A DNA stretch of 23,487 bases from IMG/VR virus record IMGVR_UViG_3300049783_001206, positions 1 through 23,487 of that record; one strand, 5' to 3'. This document shows, piece by piece, positions 6,506 through 13,966 of this stretch (its first letter is position 1; each line of letters opens with the position of its first letter). Source of the stretch: a virus. The translations under genes were made by a program, and so were the position numbers. A model generated the notes under the pieces. It made no database searches and was not told the DNA's origin. It saw only the letters and a list, made by a program, of their open reading frames with translations.

Positions 6506-8110
6506 ATGGTCACTCTCGTAAACAGAGCTAAGGTAGGTACTGCTACTACAGGCACAGGTACAGTCACACTTGGTTCTGCGGAGGATGGCTACCAGACCCT
6601 TGCCGATGCCGGTGTCGTAGATGCTAATGTAGTTCGCTATGTTATCGAAGATGGGAGTGACTTTGAGATTGGCACAGGGGTGTACACTGCCTCCGGTACA
6701 ACTCTCTCCCGTACAGTGACTGAAAGCAGCAACGCTGGATCAGCTCTTAACCTGTCAGGAAATGCTGCTGTCTTCGTCGGTGCTACAGCCGAGGACCTAG
6801 GTACAACTTGGATCCGTAAGACTACGACATACACAGCAGCAGCAAACGACGCTGTTATCGCTGATACTTCTGGCGGCGTGTGGACATTAACGCTCCCCGC
6901 CAGTCCTGCGTCAGGTGCTTACATCCGGATACTGGACGGAGCTGACTGGGCAACAAACAACCTTACTGTATCCCGCAACGGGCAAACGATTGATGGCGTT
7001 GCTGCAGACCTGGTTGTTAACATAGGCAATATCTCCATTGACCTGGTGTTCGATGGTACAACCTGGCAAGTGACCGCTCAATTTGGTGGTCAGGGTGGAG
7101 ACTCTGTAACACTGACCGGGACACAGACACTGACGAATAAGACAGTCGCTCTTGGGTCAAATACTATCTCAGGCACTACAGCAGAGTTCAACACGGCTTT
7201 GACAGACGGCAGTTTTTCTACACTGGCTGGGACAGAGACACTGACGAACAAGACAGTCGCCCTTGGGTCAAACACTGTTTCAGGCACTACAGCAGAGTTC
7301 AACACGGCTTTGACAGACGGCAGTTTTTCTACACTGGCTGGTACAGAGACACTGACGAATAAGACGCTTACATCCCCGACATTCGATGGCACCCCCTTAG
7401 CCCCGACCGCAACCGTTGGCACAGACACGACGCAGGTTGCCACAACGGCCTTTGTGCTGGCTAATGGCTCTGCGGGTGTAGGGTCTGACGTTCAAACTTT
7501 CACATCGTCAGGCACATGGACAAAACCTGCTGGGATTACGTGGGTTTTGGTTGAGGCAGTGGGCGGCGGGGCGGGGGGTCCGAACACAACGGGAAGTGGT
7601 AATTTTGGCGGCGGCGGAGGTGGGGCAGGTGTGCAAATTTTACTGTTGGCGTCTACTCTAGCGGCTACAGAGACAGTTACAATCGGCGCGGGAGGTGTGG
7701 GTATTGCCAATGGGGTTCTTGGATTTACTGGCAACCCTGGGGGCGACACCACATTAGGATCACAAGTCACTGCGCGTGGTGGTGCTGGCGGCACTTCAAG
7801 CCAGGGAGGTTTAGCTGGCGGCGGCGAAAGTCCCAACGATGTCGGCACCCCTAGCGGAGGAGGTTATTCTTCAGGTGCGGGAGGTGCGGGAAGTGGCACG
7901 GGTGGCTCGTGTGTTCTTGGCGGTGCTGGCGGCGGTGGTGGCAGTGCGGGCGGGGTTTCGGAATATGGTGGCAACGGAGGTGCGGGAAGTTATTCTTCCG
8001 GCGTGGCTGGCAGCAATGGTTCGGTTCCGGGCGGCGGCGGCGGTGCTTCAACAGGTAATGGCGGCGGTGGCAGTGGTGGAAATGGCAGAATGGTGGTTAA
8101 ATCATGGTAA
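6506..8110 (+). CDS. Tail fibre / receptor-binding adhesin 1 with glycine-rich tip
   Basis: The product is 534 residues in four parts. Residues 1-98 are a fibre N-terminal domain ([20 protein letters not shown] is a common phage-fibre signature) that probably anchors to the tail. Residues about 105-200 form a beta-rich domain. Residues 209-287 hold two complete 37-residue repeats and the start of a third ([13 protein letters not shown]-type). From residue 300 comes a module shared with the second adhesin, starting [20 protein letters not shown], and then a Gly-rich domain (about 325-534) with many GGG runs, ending MVVKSW. Such Gly-rich domains, as in S16-type gp38 adhesins, fold as polyglycine-II sandwiches and display variable receptor-binding loops. 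The last seven bases overlap the chaperone-like gene. Confidence 0.8.
   Translation: MVTLVNRAKVGTATTGTGTVTLGSAEDGYQTLADAGVVDANVVRYVIEDGSDFEIGTGVYTASGTTLSRTVTESSNAGSALNLSGNAAVFVGATAEDLGTTWIRKTTTYTAAANDAVIADTSGGVWTLTLPASPASGAYIRILDGADWATNNLTVSRNGQTIDGVAADLVVNIGNISIDLVFDGTTWQVTAQFGGQGGDSVTLTGTQTLTNKTVALGSNTISGTTAEFNTALTDGSFSTLAGTETLTNKTVALGSNTVSGTTAEFNTALTDGSFSTLAGTETLTNKTLTSPTFDGTPLAPTATVGTDTTQVATTAFVLANGSAGVGSDVQTFTSSGTWTKPAGITWVLVEAVGGGAGGPNTTGSGNFGGGGGGAGVQILLLASTLAATETVTIGAGGVGIANGVLGFTGNPGGDTTLGSQVTARGGAGGTSSQGGLAGGGESPNDVGTPSGGGYSSGAGGAGSGTGGSCVLGGAGGGGGSAGGVSEYGGNGGAGSYSSGVAGSNGSVPGGGGGASTGNGGGGSGGNGRMVVKSW
7130..7365 (+). repeat. 111-bp tandem repeat inside adhesin 1
   Basis: Two full 111-bp units (7130-7240 and 7241-7351) and the first bases of a third (from 7352) lie head to tail with only scattered substitutions. 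Each unit encodes 37 residues, so copy number changes would keep the frame and only lengthen or shorten the fibre shaft. Confidence 0.9.
7403..7558 (+). repeat. 156-bp dispersed repeat, copy 1 (adhesin 1)
   Basis: This block encodes the 52-residue segment from [11 protein letters not shown] to WVLVEA and is matched by 8836-8991 in the second adhesin at the same length without gaps. The encoded residues differ at only one position (Val/Ile) and the DNA contains a 29-base exact run (from ACATCGTCAGG through AAAACCTGC), so it can serve as a recombination substrate. Confidence 0.9.
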
Positions 8111-8607
8111 ATTATGCAGTAGTTGACAACGGAATTGTGATAAATATCGTTGTGGCTGATGAACAATCAGCGGCAGATAACGGATGGATCGACGCAACAG
8201 GAGCAAGGATTGGTGACACATGGGACGGTGAAGCATTCACCAGCCCACCCGTACCCTCGCCCACAATCGCAGATGTCATCCCCGAACGCCAACGCCGCCT
8301 AGCCGCTGGTTTCGACTATGACTTTGCAGACGCACGCGGGGTTCACACCATTGGCACAACTGATGCCGACATGTCTGGCTGGGACGAGGTCTCTAAGGCT
8401 GCATCCGCTCTGGTTGCCCTTGGGCTGCCCGATCGAGCAATCAGCATTGTCACGGACACCGGCCCTTGCGTAGTCACAGCAATTGAATGGCAAAGCGTTC
8501 TTGTAGCAGCAATGCAGTTCCGCCAGCCTATCTTTGCTGCGTCGTTTGCCCTACAAGCATCCGACCCGATACCACAAGACTATACCGATGATGTAAACTG
8601 GCAGTGA
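8104..8607 (+). CDS. Tail-fibre chaperone-like protein 1 (DUF4376-like C-terminus)
   Basis: The 167-residue gene starts inside the last codons of adhesin 1 (ATGGTAA overlap, 7 bp), the classic arrangement of fibre and fibre-assembly gene. The N-terminal domain (residues 1-46, [20 protein letters not shown] through [15 protein letters not shown]) is shared with the gene at 9561. The C-terminal domain (about 58-167) has the pattern [34 protein letters not shown] and [12 protein letters not shown], which resembles the DUF4376-type tail-fibre assembly domain. It probably helps fold or attach the glycine-rich tip. The domain name is by eye and needs a profile search. Confidence 0.7.
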   Translation: MVNYAVVDNGIVINIVVADEQSAADNGWIDATGARIGDTWDGEAFTSPPVPSPTIADVIPERQRRLAAGFDYDFADARGVHTIGTTDADMSGWDEVSKAASALVALGLPDRAISIVTDTGPCVVTAIEWQSVLVAAMQFRQPIFAASFALQASDPIPQDYTDDVNWQ

Positions 8608-8661
8608 TGACAGCCCGCAAAAGTAAGACTACACTCATAGCACCACCAGGAGACCGAACAC

Positions 8662-9567
8662 ATGGCTAATCTAACAGACATTATCACCCCTTCTGGTCTA
8701 GCAACAGCAGCACAGGGCGGTAAAGCAGACACTGCCCTGCAAAATGGTTCACTGTATGCAACAGCAGCACAGGGCACGCTTGCGGCCAATGCCGCGCCCT
8801 TGGCGTCACCAACATTCACAGGCACGCCAGCCGCACCAACGGCGACCGTTGGCACAGATACAACGCAGATAGCTACGACGGCCTTTGTACTGGCTAACGG
8901 CAGCGCAGGCGTGGGGTCTGACGTCCAAACCTTTACATCGTCAGGCACATGGACAAAACCTGCGGGGATTACGTGGGTTTTGGTTGAAGCCAATGCTGGT
9001 GGCGGTGGCGGCGGAAATGCGACCGGCGGCACCGACGCTGGCGGGGGAACTGGCGGCGAAGGTATCTGTAAGCTCTTTCTCGCCTCTGACCTTTCGGCTA
9101 CTGAGACGGTAACGATTGGCGCGGGTGGGGCGGGCGGCGACAACAGCGTTACAGAGGGCGGAGCGGCGGGCGGCGACACTTCCTTTGGATCACTTCTAAC
9201 GGCAGCGGGCGGTCCAGAGGGCCTTGGTAGCAATTCTCAAACGCAATTGCCGCGATCTGTTCAAGGCGGCCAGTCTTACACCAACACAAGGGTAGTCCTA
9301 AACATGCTGGTTTTTCCTCAAGCTGGTTACGGCAACGGATCAAGTGCTGCTGGTGGAGCAACTATACACGGCGGCGGCGGCGGTGGTGGTGCAAGGAACG
9401 GTGCGGGCGGTGTCTCTGAGTTTGGCGGCAACGGTGGCGCGGGTATTTTCGCGACATCAACAAAAGGGGAAGATGGAATAGCCCCCAGCGGCGGCGGCGG
9501 CGGCTCAGTAAATGATGGGGGCGGCGGCGATGGAGCAGAAGGCAGAATTGTGGTGAAATCATGGTAA
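8662..9567 (+). CDS. Adhesin 2, glycine-rich receptor-binding protein without the anchor domain
   Basis: The 301-residue product starts after a clear AGGAG site. It lacks the fibre N-terminal domain and 37-residue repeats of adhesin 1; instead it has a short helical-looking lead (GGKADTALQNGSLYATAAQG, a motif seen in other fibres) and then, from residue 59, the module shared with adhesin 1, followed by a Gly-rich tip (about 110-301) ending IVVKSW. The tip shares framework with adhesin 1 ([24 protein letters not shown]) but differs in the intervening loops, including a unique non-Gly insertion (about 200-225). This suggests a second receptor specificity or an alternative tip. It overlaps its chaperone-like gene by 7 bp, exactly as adhesin 1 does. 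Confidence 0.75.
   Translation: MANLTDIITPSGLATAAQGGKADTALQNGSLYATAAQGTLAANAAPLASPTFTGTPAAPTATVGTDTTQIATTAFVLANGSAGVGSDVQTFTSSGTWTKPAGITWVLVEANAGGGGGGNATGGTDAGGGTGGEGICKLFLASDLSATETVTIGAGGAGGDNSVTEGGAAGGDTSFGSLLTAAGGPEGLGSNSQTQLPRSVQGGQSYTNTRVVLNMLVFPQAGYGNGSSAAGGATIHGGGGGGGARNGAGGVSEFGGNGGAGIFATSTKGEDGIAPSGGGGGSVNDGGGGDGAEGRIVVKSW
8836..8991 (+). repeat. 156-bp dispersed repeat, copy 2 (adhesin 2)
   Basis: The counterpart of 7403-7558, about 1.43 kb downstream in the same orientation and the same reading frame relative to the encoded protein. Recombination between the two copies would fuse the adhesin 1 N-terminus to the adhesin 2 tip in frame and delete chaperone 1. Confidence 0.9.
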
Positions 9568-9959
9568 ACTATGCAGTAATTAAAAACGGCACAGTGACAA
9601 ACATTGTCTTGGCTGATGAACAAACAGCGGCAGATAACGTCTGGATCGACGCGACAGGCGCAAGGATTGGTGACGCATGGGACGGGCAGGGCTTCACACG
9701 CCCAGATGTCGATATGGAAACCATTCGCAAAGGTATGTCCTGCTCTAAGATGCAAGGCATCCTGACACTCGGGGAGGCAGCTTGGGGTGAGGTGCAAACG
9801 TATCGAGAGACAGCTTCATGGGCTGAACAGATGGTCATTGATAGTGCGCAGGACTGGAATCGCACCAGTGAAAACATCGCATTCTTTGGTTACTTGCTCA
9901 GTTATACTGATGCGCAAATGGATGCGATGTTTATCGCCGCCGCTCAGGTCACAGCATGA
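9561..9959 (+). CDS. Tail-fibre chaperone-like protein 2
   Basis: The 132-residue product starts within the end of adhesin 2 by the same 7-bp ATGGTAA overlap as the first pair. Residues 1-46 are a clear paralogue of the gene at 8104 ([35 protein letters not shown]). After that the proteins are unrelated: here a helical C-terminal domain (GMSCSKMQGILTLGEAAW, SAQDWNRTSENIAFFGYLLS, TDAQMDAMFIAAAQV) of a kind I know from small proteins encoded after phage tail-fibre genes. Common N-terminus with swapped C-terminus suggests modular exchange. A role in folding or mounting adhesin 2 is inferred from context. Confidence 0.7.
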   Translation: MVNYAVIKNGTVTNIVLADEQTAADNVWIDATGARIGDAWDGQGFTRPDVDMETIRKGMSCSKMQGILTLGEAAWGEVQTYRETASWAEQMVIDSAQDWNRTSENIAFFGYLLSYTDAQMDAMFIAAAQVTA

Positions 9960-9998
9960 ACCACTACTGAAGTACCGCCCTAACACACGGAGCGCACT

Positions 9999-10043
9999 AT
10001 GCTATACGACGCAAGACTAGCCCGAATGAACGCGAAGACATAA
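9999..10043 (+). CDS. Possible 14-codon micro-ORF in the leader of the next gene
   Basis: ATG at 9999 is preceded by a CGGAG site (9988-9992) at suitable distance and encodes MLYDARLARMNAKT, ending 10 bp before the next gene with its AAGGAGG site just after the stop. It may be a real small peptide, a translational-coupling leader or chance. The only support is the ribosome-binding site and its fit in an otherwise empty 94-bp gap. Confidence 0.25.
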   Translation: MLYDARLARMNAKT

Positions 10044-10053
10044 GGAGGCGACA

Positions 10054-10635
10054 ATGCTCGGCTTTGCCCCACTAGCTTCTTCCACACTTGCAGACGATAG
10101 CCCTGGGTCATCGGTAGCTTTGACGGGGGTGTCAGCCGCGTCTGCTGTCGGCTCTGTGACCTTGGTTACAGACAATAATATCAGTGTCTCTGGTGTTTCG
10201 GCTTCTGGAAATGTTGGCACTGTTCAGGTTTCTTTGGGCACCGGTGTTTCGGTCCCTGTTGTCGGGGTCTCTTCTTTCGGACAGCTCGGGTCTGTAGAAG
10301 TAACAGGCACCGTGGAGGTCCCTGCAACAGGGTTGGCCGCCTCCACTGTAGTCGGCACTGTTCAGGTTACTGTCGGCACCGGTATTTTGGTGTCTGTGAC
10401 CGGACTTGCGGGCCCAGCGTCGGTTGGCGTGGTTACTCAGCGCACCACGGCCGTCATTCCAGTGGTCTTCACTCAAAACGCTACTGGACTCGTCGGCGCT
10501 GTTGCGGAGGTCCGGGGATCTGCAACAGTTTATCCAACGGGTGTTGCATCTAGCGGACGTGTAGGAACTGTGCTAGTTTGGGGAAGAATTGTTCCAGACG
10601 AGAACACGGTTTGGACTGAAATTGTAGCGGCTTAG
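10054..10635 (+). CDS. VGTV-repeat structural protein
   Basis: The start is set by AAGGAGG at 10042-10048. The 193-residue product is nearly free of charged residues and consists of about seven imperfect repeats of roughly 21-26 residues with the plan V-x-G-V-S/A-x-x-x-x-VG-S/T-V-x-V (for example GVSASGNVGTVQV, GVSSFGQLGSVEV, GLAASTVVGTVQV, GVASSGRVGTVLVW). Each repeat would supply two beta-strands, so a beta-solenoid or a trimeric fibre shaft is likely. The opening MLGFAPLASSTLADD is one I recognise from marine phages. It is probably a virion tail component, lying between fibre genes. The VGTV element also ends two other tail proteins in this window. Confidence 0.7.
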   Translation: MLGFAPLASSTLADDSPGSSVALTGVSAASAVGSVTLVTDNNISVSGVSASGNVGTVQVSLGTGVSVPVVGVSSFGQLGSVEVTGTVEVPATGLAASTVVGTVQVTVGTGILVSVTGLAGPASVGVVTQRTTAVIPVVFTQNATGLVGAVAEVRGSATVYPTGVASSGRVGTVLVWGRIVPDENTVWTEIVAA

Positions 10636-10643
10636 GAAAACAC

Positions 10644-11363
10644 ATGCCTAGTACATATGCAGCAAACAGTGGTATCGAGCTCCCCCGCAACGGTGAGCAG
10701 TCCGCAACATGGGGCACAACCACCAACAATAACATGAGCATCATCGACCGGCTGACCAACGGGGCGGGCACCATTGACCTGTCCTCCTCTGGCGCAGCCA
10801 AGACGATCCTCACGTCCGAGGGTGCGTTGTCCGAGGGCCAATATAAGGTGCTTCTTTTGACTGGAGCAACGGAGGCGTGCACCATCACGCTGTCTCCGAA
10901 TGACGCCCAGCACCAATACTTTGTGGTCAACTCCTCGGGTGAGAGCTGCACGTTTACGCAGGGGTCTGGGGCCAACGTAACTATTGCCTCCGGAAACAAC
11001 GCGGTCATCTACTCTGACGGCGCTGGATCGGGCGCTGCGGTGGTAAACGTCACAGACAATTTTGCCATGAGCAGCGTCAACATCACTGGCGGTTCGATCA
11101 CAGGTATTACGGACCTCCCAGTTGCGGACGGCGGTACAGGTGCAAGTTCTGCTTCAGCCGCGCAAACCAACCTTGGTCTTGAAATCGGCGTTAATGTGCT
11201 GTCTTATAACGCTAACTTACAGGCGTTTGTTACAGCGTTGACCCTGCCAACGGCCGACGGAACTGCGGGGCAAGCCCTTGGTACAAATGGCTCCGGCGGT
11301 CTTTCATTTGAGAACTACTCATCTACTGGTAAGGCACTCGCCTTCAGCATGATTTTTGTATAG
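10644..11363 (+). CDS. Tail fibre-like protein
   Basis: The 239-residue product starts 8 bp after the preceding gene with AGGAAA upstream. The N-terminal region (YAANSGIELPRNGEQSATWG, NNNMSIIDRLTNG) resembles the opening of many phage side-fibre proteins. The middle is beta-rich, and the C-terminal third carries a well-known fibre motif, VADGGTGASSASAAQTNLGL, followed by VNVLSYNANLQAFVTAL, which in other phages precedes the receptor-binding end. It has no chaperone gene of its own, and ends in FSMIFV without a large tip domain, so it may be a shaft or collar fibre rather than the main adhesin. Confidence 0.75.
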   Translation: MPSTYAANSGIELPRNGEQSATWGTTTNNNMSIIDRLTNGAGTIDLSSSGAAKTILTSEGALSEGQYKVLLLTGATEACTITLSPNDAQHQYFVVNSSGESCTFTQGSGANVTIASGNNAVIYSDGAGSGAAVVNVTDNFAMSSVNITGGSITGITDLPVADGGTGASSASAAQTNLGLEIGVNVLSYNANLQAFVTALTLPTADGTAGQALGTNGSGGLSFENYSSTGKALAFSMIFV

Positions 11364-11372
11364 GAGAGCGAC

Positions 11373-11747
11373 ATGGCTGCGCCGAACATTGTAAACATAT
11401 CGAGTATGATTGGTAAAACAAGCACGACAAATCTGGCAACCACAAGCGCCACGAACGTGCTGAATAATGCAGCATCCTCGGGGAAGGTTCTTCGTGTTAC
11501 ACTCGTACGTGCTGTGAACGTGGACGGCTCTACCGCTGCAGGCATCACCGTTAGTATTTACAGTGAGGACGACCTTGGAGGCACCTTGTCTGAACTGATC
11601 CAAAACAAGTCTGTAGCGGCAAGCAGCAACTACGACGTGGTAACAAGAGACACCCCGATCTATCTCCAGGAAGACACGTCGCTGGGTGCTGCGGCCTCCG
11701 CTGGGAACGATATTGCGATTATCGTAACCTACGAAGAGATCTCGTGA
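11373..11747 (+). CDS. Conserved beta-rich virion protein, unknown function
   Basis: The 124-residue product has a TAGGAGAG site overlapping the upstream stop. It opens MAAPNIVNISSMIGKTSTTN, a start I recognise in many marine phages including myoviruses, followed by SSGKVLRVTLVRAVNVDGST and an all-beta end (GNDIAIIVTYEEIS). It looks like a small jelly-roll or Ig-like structural protein; the place in the virion is unknown. It is separated by only 3 bp from the large tail gene and lacks any enzyme signature. Confidence 0.75.
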   Translation: MAAPNIVNISSMIGKTSTTNLATTSATNVLNNAASSGKVLRVTLVRAVNVDGSTAAGITVSIYSEDDLGGTLSELIQNKSVAASSNYDVVTRDTPIYLQEDTSLGAAASAGNDIAIIVTYEEIS

Positions 11748-11750
11748 TAG

Positions 11751-13670
11751 ATGCCCCTATCTAAGCTCCAGTTCACTCCGGGGGTAAACCGTGAGGTTAC
11801 CTCCTACACCAACGAAGGTGGTTGGTTCGACGGTGACTATGTTCGATTCCAGAAAGGTTTTCCGGAGAAAATTGGGGGTTGGCAGAAGCGCTCATCCAAC
11901 TCGTTTTTAGGGAGCTGCCGCGCCCTTCTTCCGTGGGTGTCTCTCACTTTGAATCAGTACCTGGGGGTTGGAACCAACCTCAAGTACTACATTGATGAAG
12001 GCGGGTACTACAACGACATCACCCCCATTCGTACAACCACGGCCGCAGGGGATGTGACCTTTGCTGCGACGGACGGATCCTCGGAGATTGTCGTCAGTGA
12101 CACGGGCCACGGTGCGGTGGTCAACGACTTTGTTGCGTTCAGCGGCGCGTCGAGCTTGGGGGGCACCATCACTGCGGATGTGCTCAATCAAGAGTACTAT
12201 GTCACCGAGGTTGTCGACGATGACAGCTACAAGATTGTTGCGCGGACCGCGGACACCAGCATTGCGGACATCACTGTCAGCGGGCAGCTGACTCCGACAC
12301 TGGTTTCCGCGAACAGCTCGGATTCCGGTGACGGCGGTGCATCGGTTGTGGGTGCGTATCAAATCAACACGGGTCTGGACTTCGGGGTTTCTGGCGCCGG
12401 CTGGGGCGCAGGAACCTGGGGCCGTGGAACGTGGGGCTCGGCTTCTTCTGACGCTATTGTGACAAACACGCTACGCCTCTGGTCGCACGACAACTTTGGT
12501 GAAGATCTGCTGATCAACGTCCGTAACGGCGGGATTTATTATTGGGATAAAACCAATGGCATAGGTGCGCGGGCCGTGAGCCTCGGATCTTTGCCCGCTG
12601 CGAACTTAACACCGACGGTTGCAAAGCAGATCTTGGTCTCGGATCGAGACCGGCACATCCTCGTTTTCGGCTGCGACACAGAGGGAAACCCTGGTGTGCA
12701 GGATCCACTGGCGATCCGGTTCTCGTCGCAGGAGTCCCTGACGGATTGGCAGTCCACTGCAACCAACACCGCGGGTGAGTTGCGCCTTGGCTCTGGGTCC
12801 GAAATCGTCAGGGCCCTTGAGACACGCCAACAGATCTTGGTGTTTACGGACACGACACTGTATTCTATGCAGTTTCTGGGACCACCGTTCACGTTCGGTG
12901 TGAGCACTTTGTCAGAAAACCTTACGATTGCAGGGCCAAATGCTGCGATCGCAGTGGATGACAACGTGTTTTGGATGGGTCGCTCTGAGTTCTATGCGTA
13001 TAGCGGCGCCGTGCAGCGCCTTCCATGCACAGTCAGAGACTTTGTTTTCTCTGACCTGAACGAATCCCAGCTTTCAAAAGTAAACGCGGCGTTGAACACG
13101 AAGCACGCTGAGATCTGGTGGTTCTATCCGTCCGCGAACAGCGACGAGGTGGACAAGTACGTCGTGTATAACTACCTCGAGCAGGTCTGGTACTACGGTT
13201 CGCTTGCTCGAACCGCATGGGTTGACCGCGGCATCTTTGACTACCCGTTCGCCGCCAACACAGACGGGTTTATTTACGAGCACGAGATTGGGTTTGACGA
13301 CGGAACAACTGATCCAGTGTCCCCCATCAATGCGTACATTCAGTCAAGCCCGGTCGACATCGGCGACGGCGAGAAGTTTATGCTGCTGCGTCGAATGATC
13401 CCAGACGTGGATTTCAAATCCTCCACGGCTTTGGTGCCCGCCGTCCAGATCACTCTGGACGTCAAGAACGCCCCAGACGGGACATATGCGCGGACACAAA
13501 CGAACAGCTTTGTTAAGACGCAGTCGGCCGTGGTGGACGATCGGACAGAACAGCTCTACTTCAGGCTGCGCGGGCGCCAGATGCGGTTCAGGATGGGCTC
13601 AGATGAGCTTGGTGTGGACTGGAGGCTTGGCTCTCCTCGGTTGGACATCCGCCCCGATGGGAGGCAGTAA
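11751..13670 (+). CDS. P22 gp10-like tail stabilisation / nozzle protein
   Basis: The 639-residue protein has an N-terminus typical of the packaged-DNA stabilisation family (LQFTPGVNREVTSYTNEGGW, then FDGDYVRFQKGFPEKIGGWQ). Between about 85 and 200 is a beta-rich insertion with an Asp/Ser-rich stretch. From about 230 on, repeated WSHDNFGEDLLIN-, VFGCDTEGN- and EFYAYSGAVQRLP-like blocks are what I expect of a beta-propeller-like tail nozzle. In P22, gp10 forms the hexameric tail below the adaptor and closes the DNA channel; here it would do the same below the proteins at 4122/5110. The last ATG overlaps its stop codon (TAATG). This is the best marker of a short-tailed phage in the window. Confidence 0.8.
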   Translation: MPLSKLQFTPGVNREVTSYTNEGGWFDGDYVRFQKGFPEKIGGWQKRSSNSFLGSCRALLPWVSLTLNQYLGVGTNLKYYIDEGGYYNDITPIRTTTAAGDVTFAATDGSSEIVVSDTGHGAVVNDFVAFSGASSLGGTITADVLNQEYYVTEVVDDDSYKIVARTADTSIADITVSGQLTPTLVSANSSDSGDGGASVVGAYQINTGLDFGVSGAGWGAGTWGRGTWGSASSDAIVTNTLRLWSHDNFGEDLLINVRNGGIYYWDKTNGIGARAVSLGSLPAANLTPTVAKQILVSDRDRHILVFGCDTEGNPGVQDPLAIRFSSQESLTDWQSTATNTAGELRLGSGSEIVRALETRQQILVFTDTTLYSMQFLGPPFTFGVSTLSENLTIAGPNAAIAVDDNVFWMGRSEFYAYSGAVQRLPCTVRDFVFSDLNESQLSKVNAALNTKHAEIWWFYPSANSDEVDKYVVYNYLEQVWYYGSLARTAWVDRGIFDYPFAANTDGFIYEHEIGFDDGTTDPVSPINAYIQSSPVDIGDGEKFMLLRRMIPDVDFKSSTALVPAVQITLDVKNAPDGTYARTQTNSFVKTQSAVVDDRTEQLYFRLRGRQMRFRMGSDELGVDWRLGSPRLDIRPDGRQ

Positions 13671-13966
13671 TGGCTTCTCGTCGTCTATCCCGCCCATACT
13701 TTCCAATCCCGCCGACGCAATACGAGCAGCGTTATTTCTCGGAGGTTATCCGAGCGTTCTCGGTGTATCTGGAGCAGGCGCAAAACCCCGGTGATGTGCG
13801 TGCGACAGATCTCACATTGACCAGCGTACAGACTGACGACTCAGGACTGGAAACAGGGGCATTGTTTCAACAGGGCGGCTTTGTTAAGATAGCGCTAATC
13901 AACACACCCCACGCACGGGGTTCGGCTGGCAGCGGTGGGGTCGGAGAGGTTTTGGTGATAACATGA
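13670..13966 (+). CDS. Small conserved tail protein with VGEV end
   Basis: The 98-residue product begins in a TAATG overlap with the gp10-like gene, so the two are probably translated together. The N-terminal RRLSRPYFPIPPTQYEQRYF is Pro/aromatic-rich, followed by a helix (SEVIRAFSVYLEQAQNPGDV) and a beta-rich half ending SGGVGEVLVIT. I recognise this family from marine phages, always near the tail genes. The end repeats the VGxVxV motif found in the genes at 4787 and 10054. A tail-associated role is inferred; no enzymatic feature is seen. Confidence 0.75.
   Translation: MASRRLSRPYFPIPPTQYEQRYFSEVIRAFSVYLEQAQNPGDVRATDLTLTSVQTDDSGLETGALFQQGGFVKIALINTPHARGSAGSGGVGEVLVIT

Noticed and set aside
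7130-7365. CRISPR-like direct repeats
   Set aside because: The 111-bp units are contiguous, in frame and without spacers; they are a protein shaft repeat.
8580-9233. 217-residue proline-rich ORF on the - strand
   Set aside because: It is the complement of GGC/GGT-rich adhesin 2 codons; the Pro runs are mirrors of Gly runs and there is no ribosome-binding site.
6506-9959. Diversity-generating retroelement at the adhesins
   Set aside because: No reverse transcriptase, no adenine-biased variable/template pair and no accessory gene is visible; the two adhesins differ by ordinary divergence and loop replacement.
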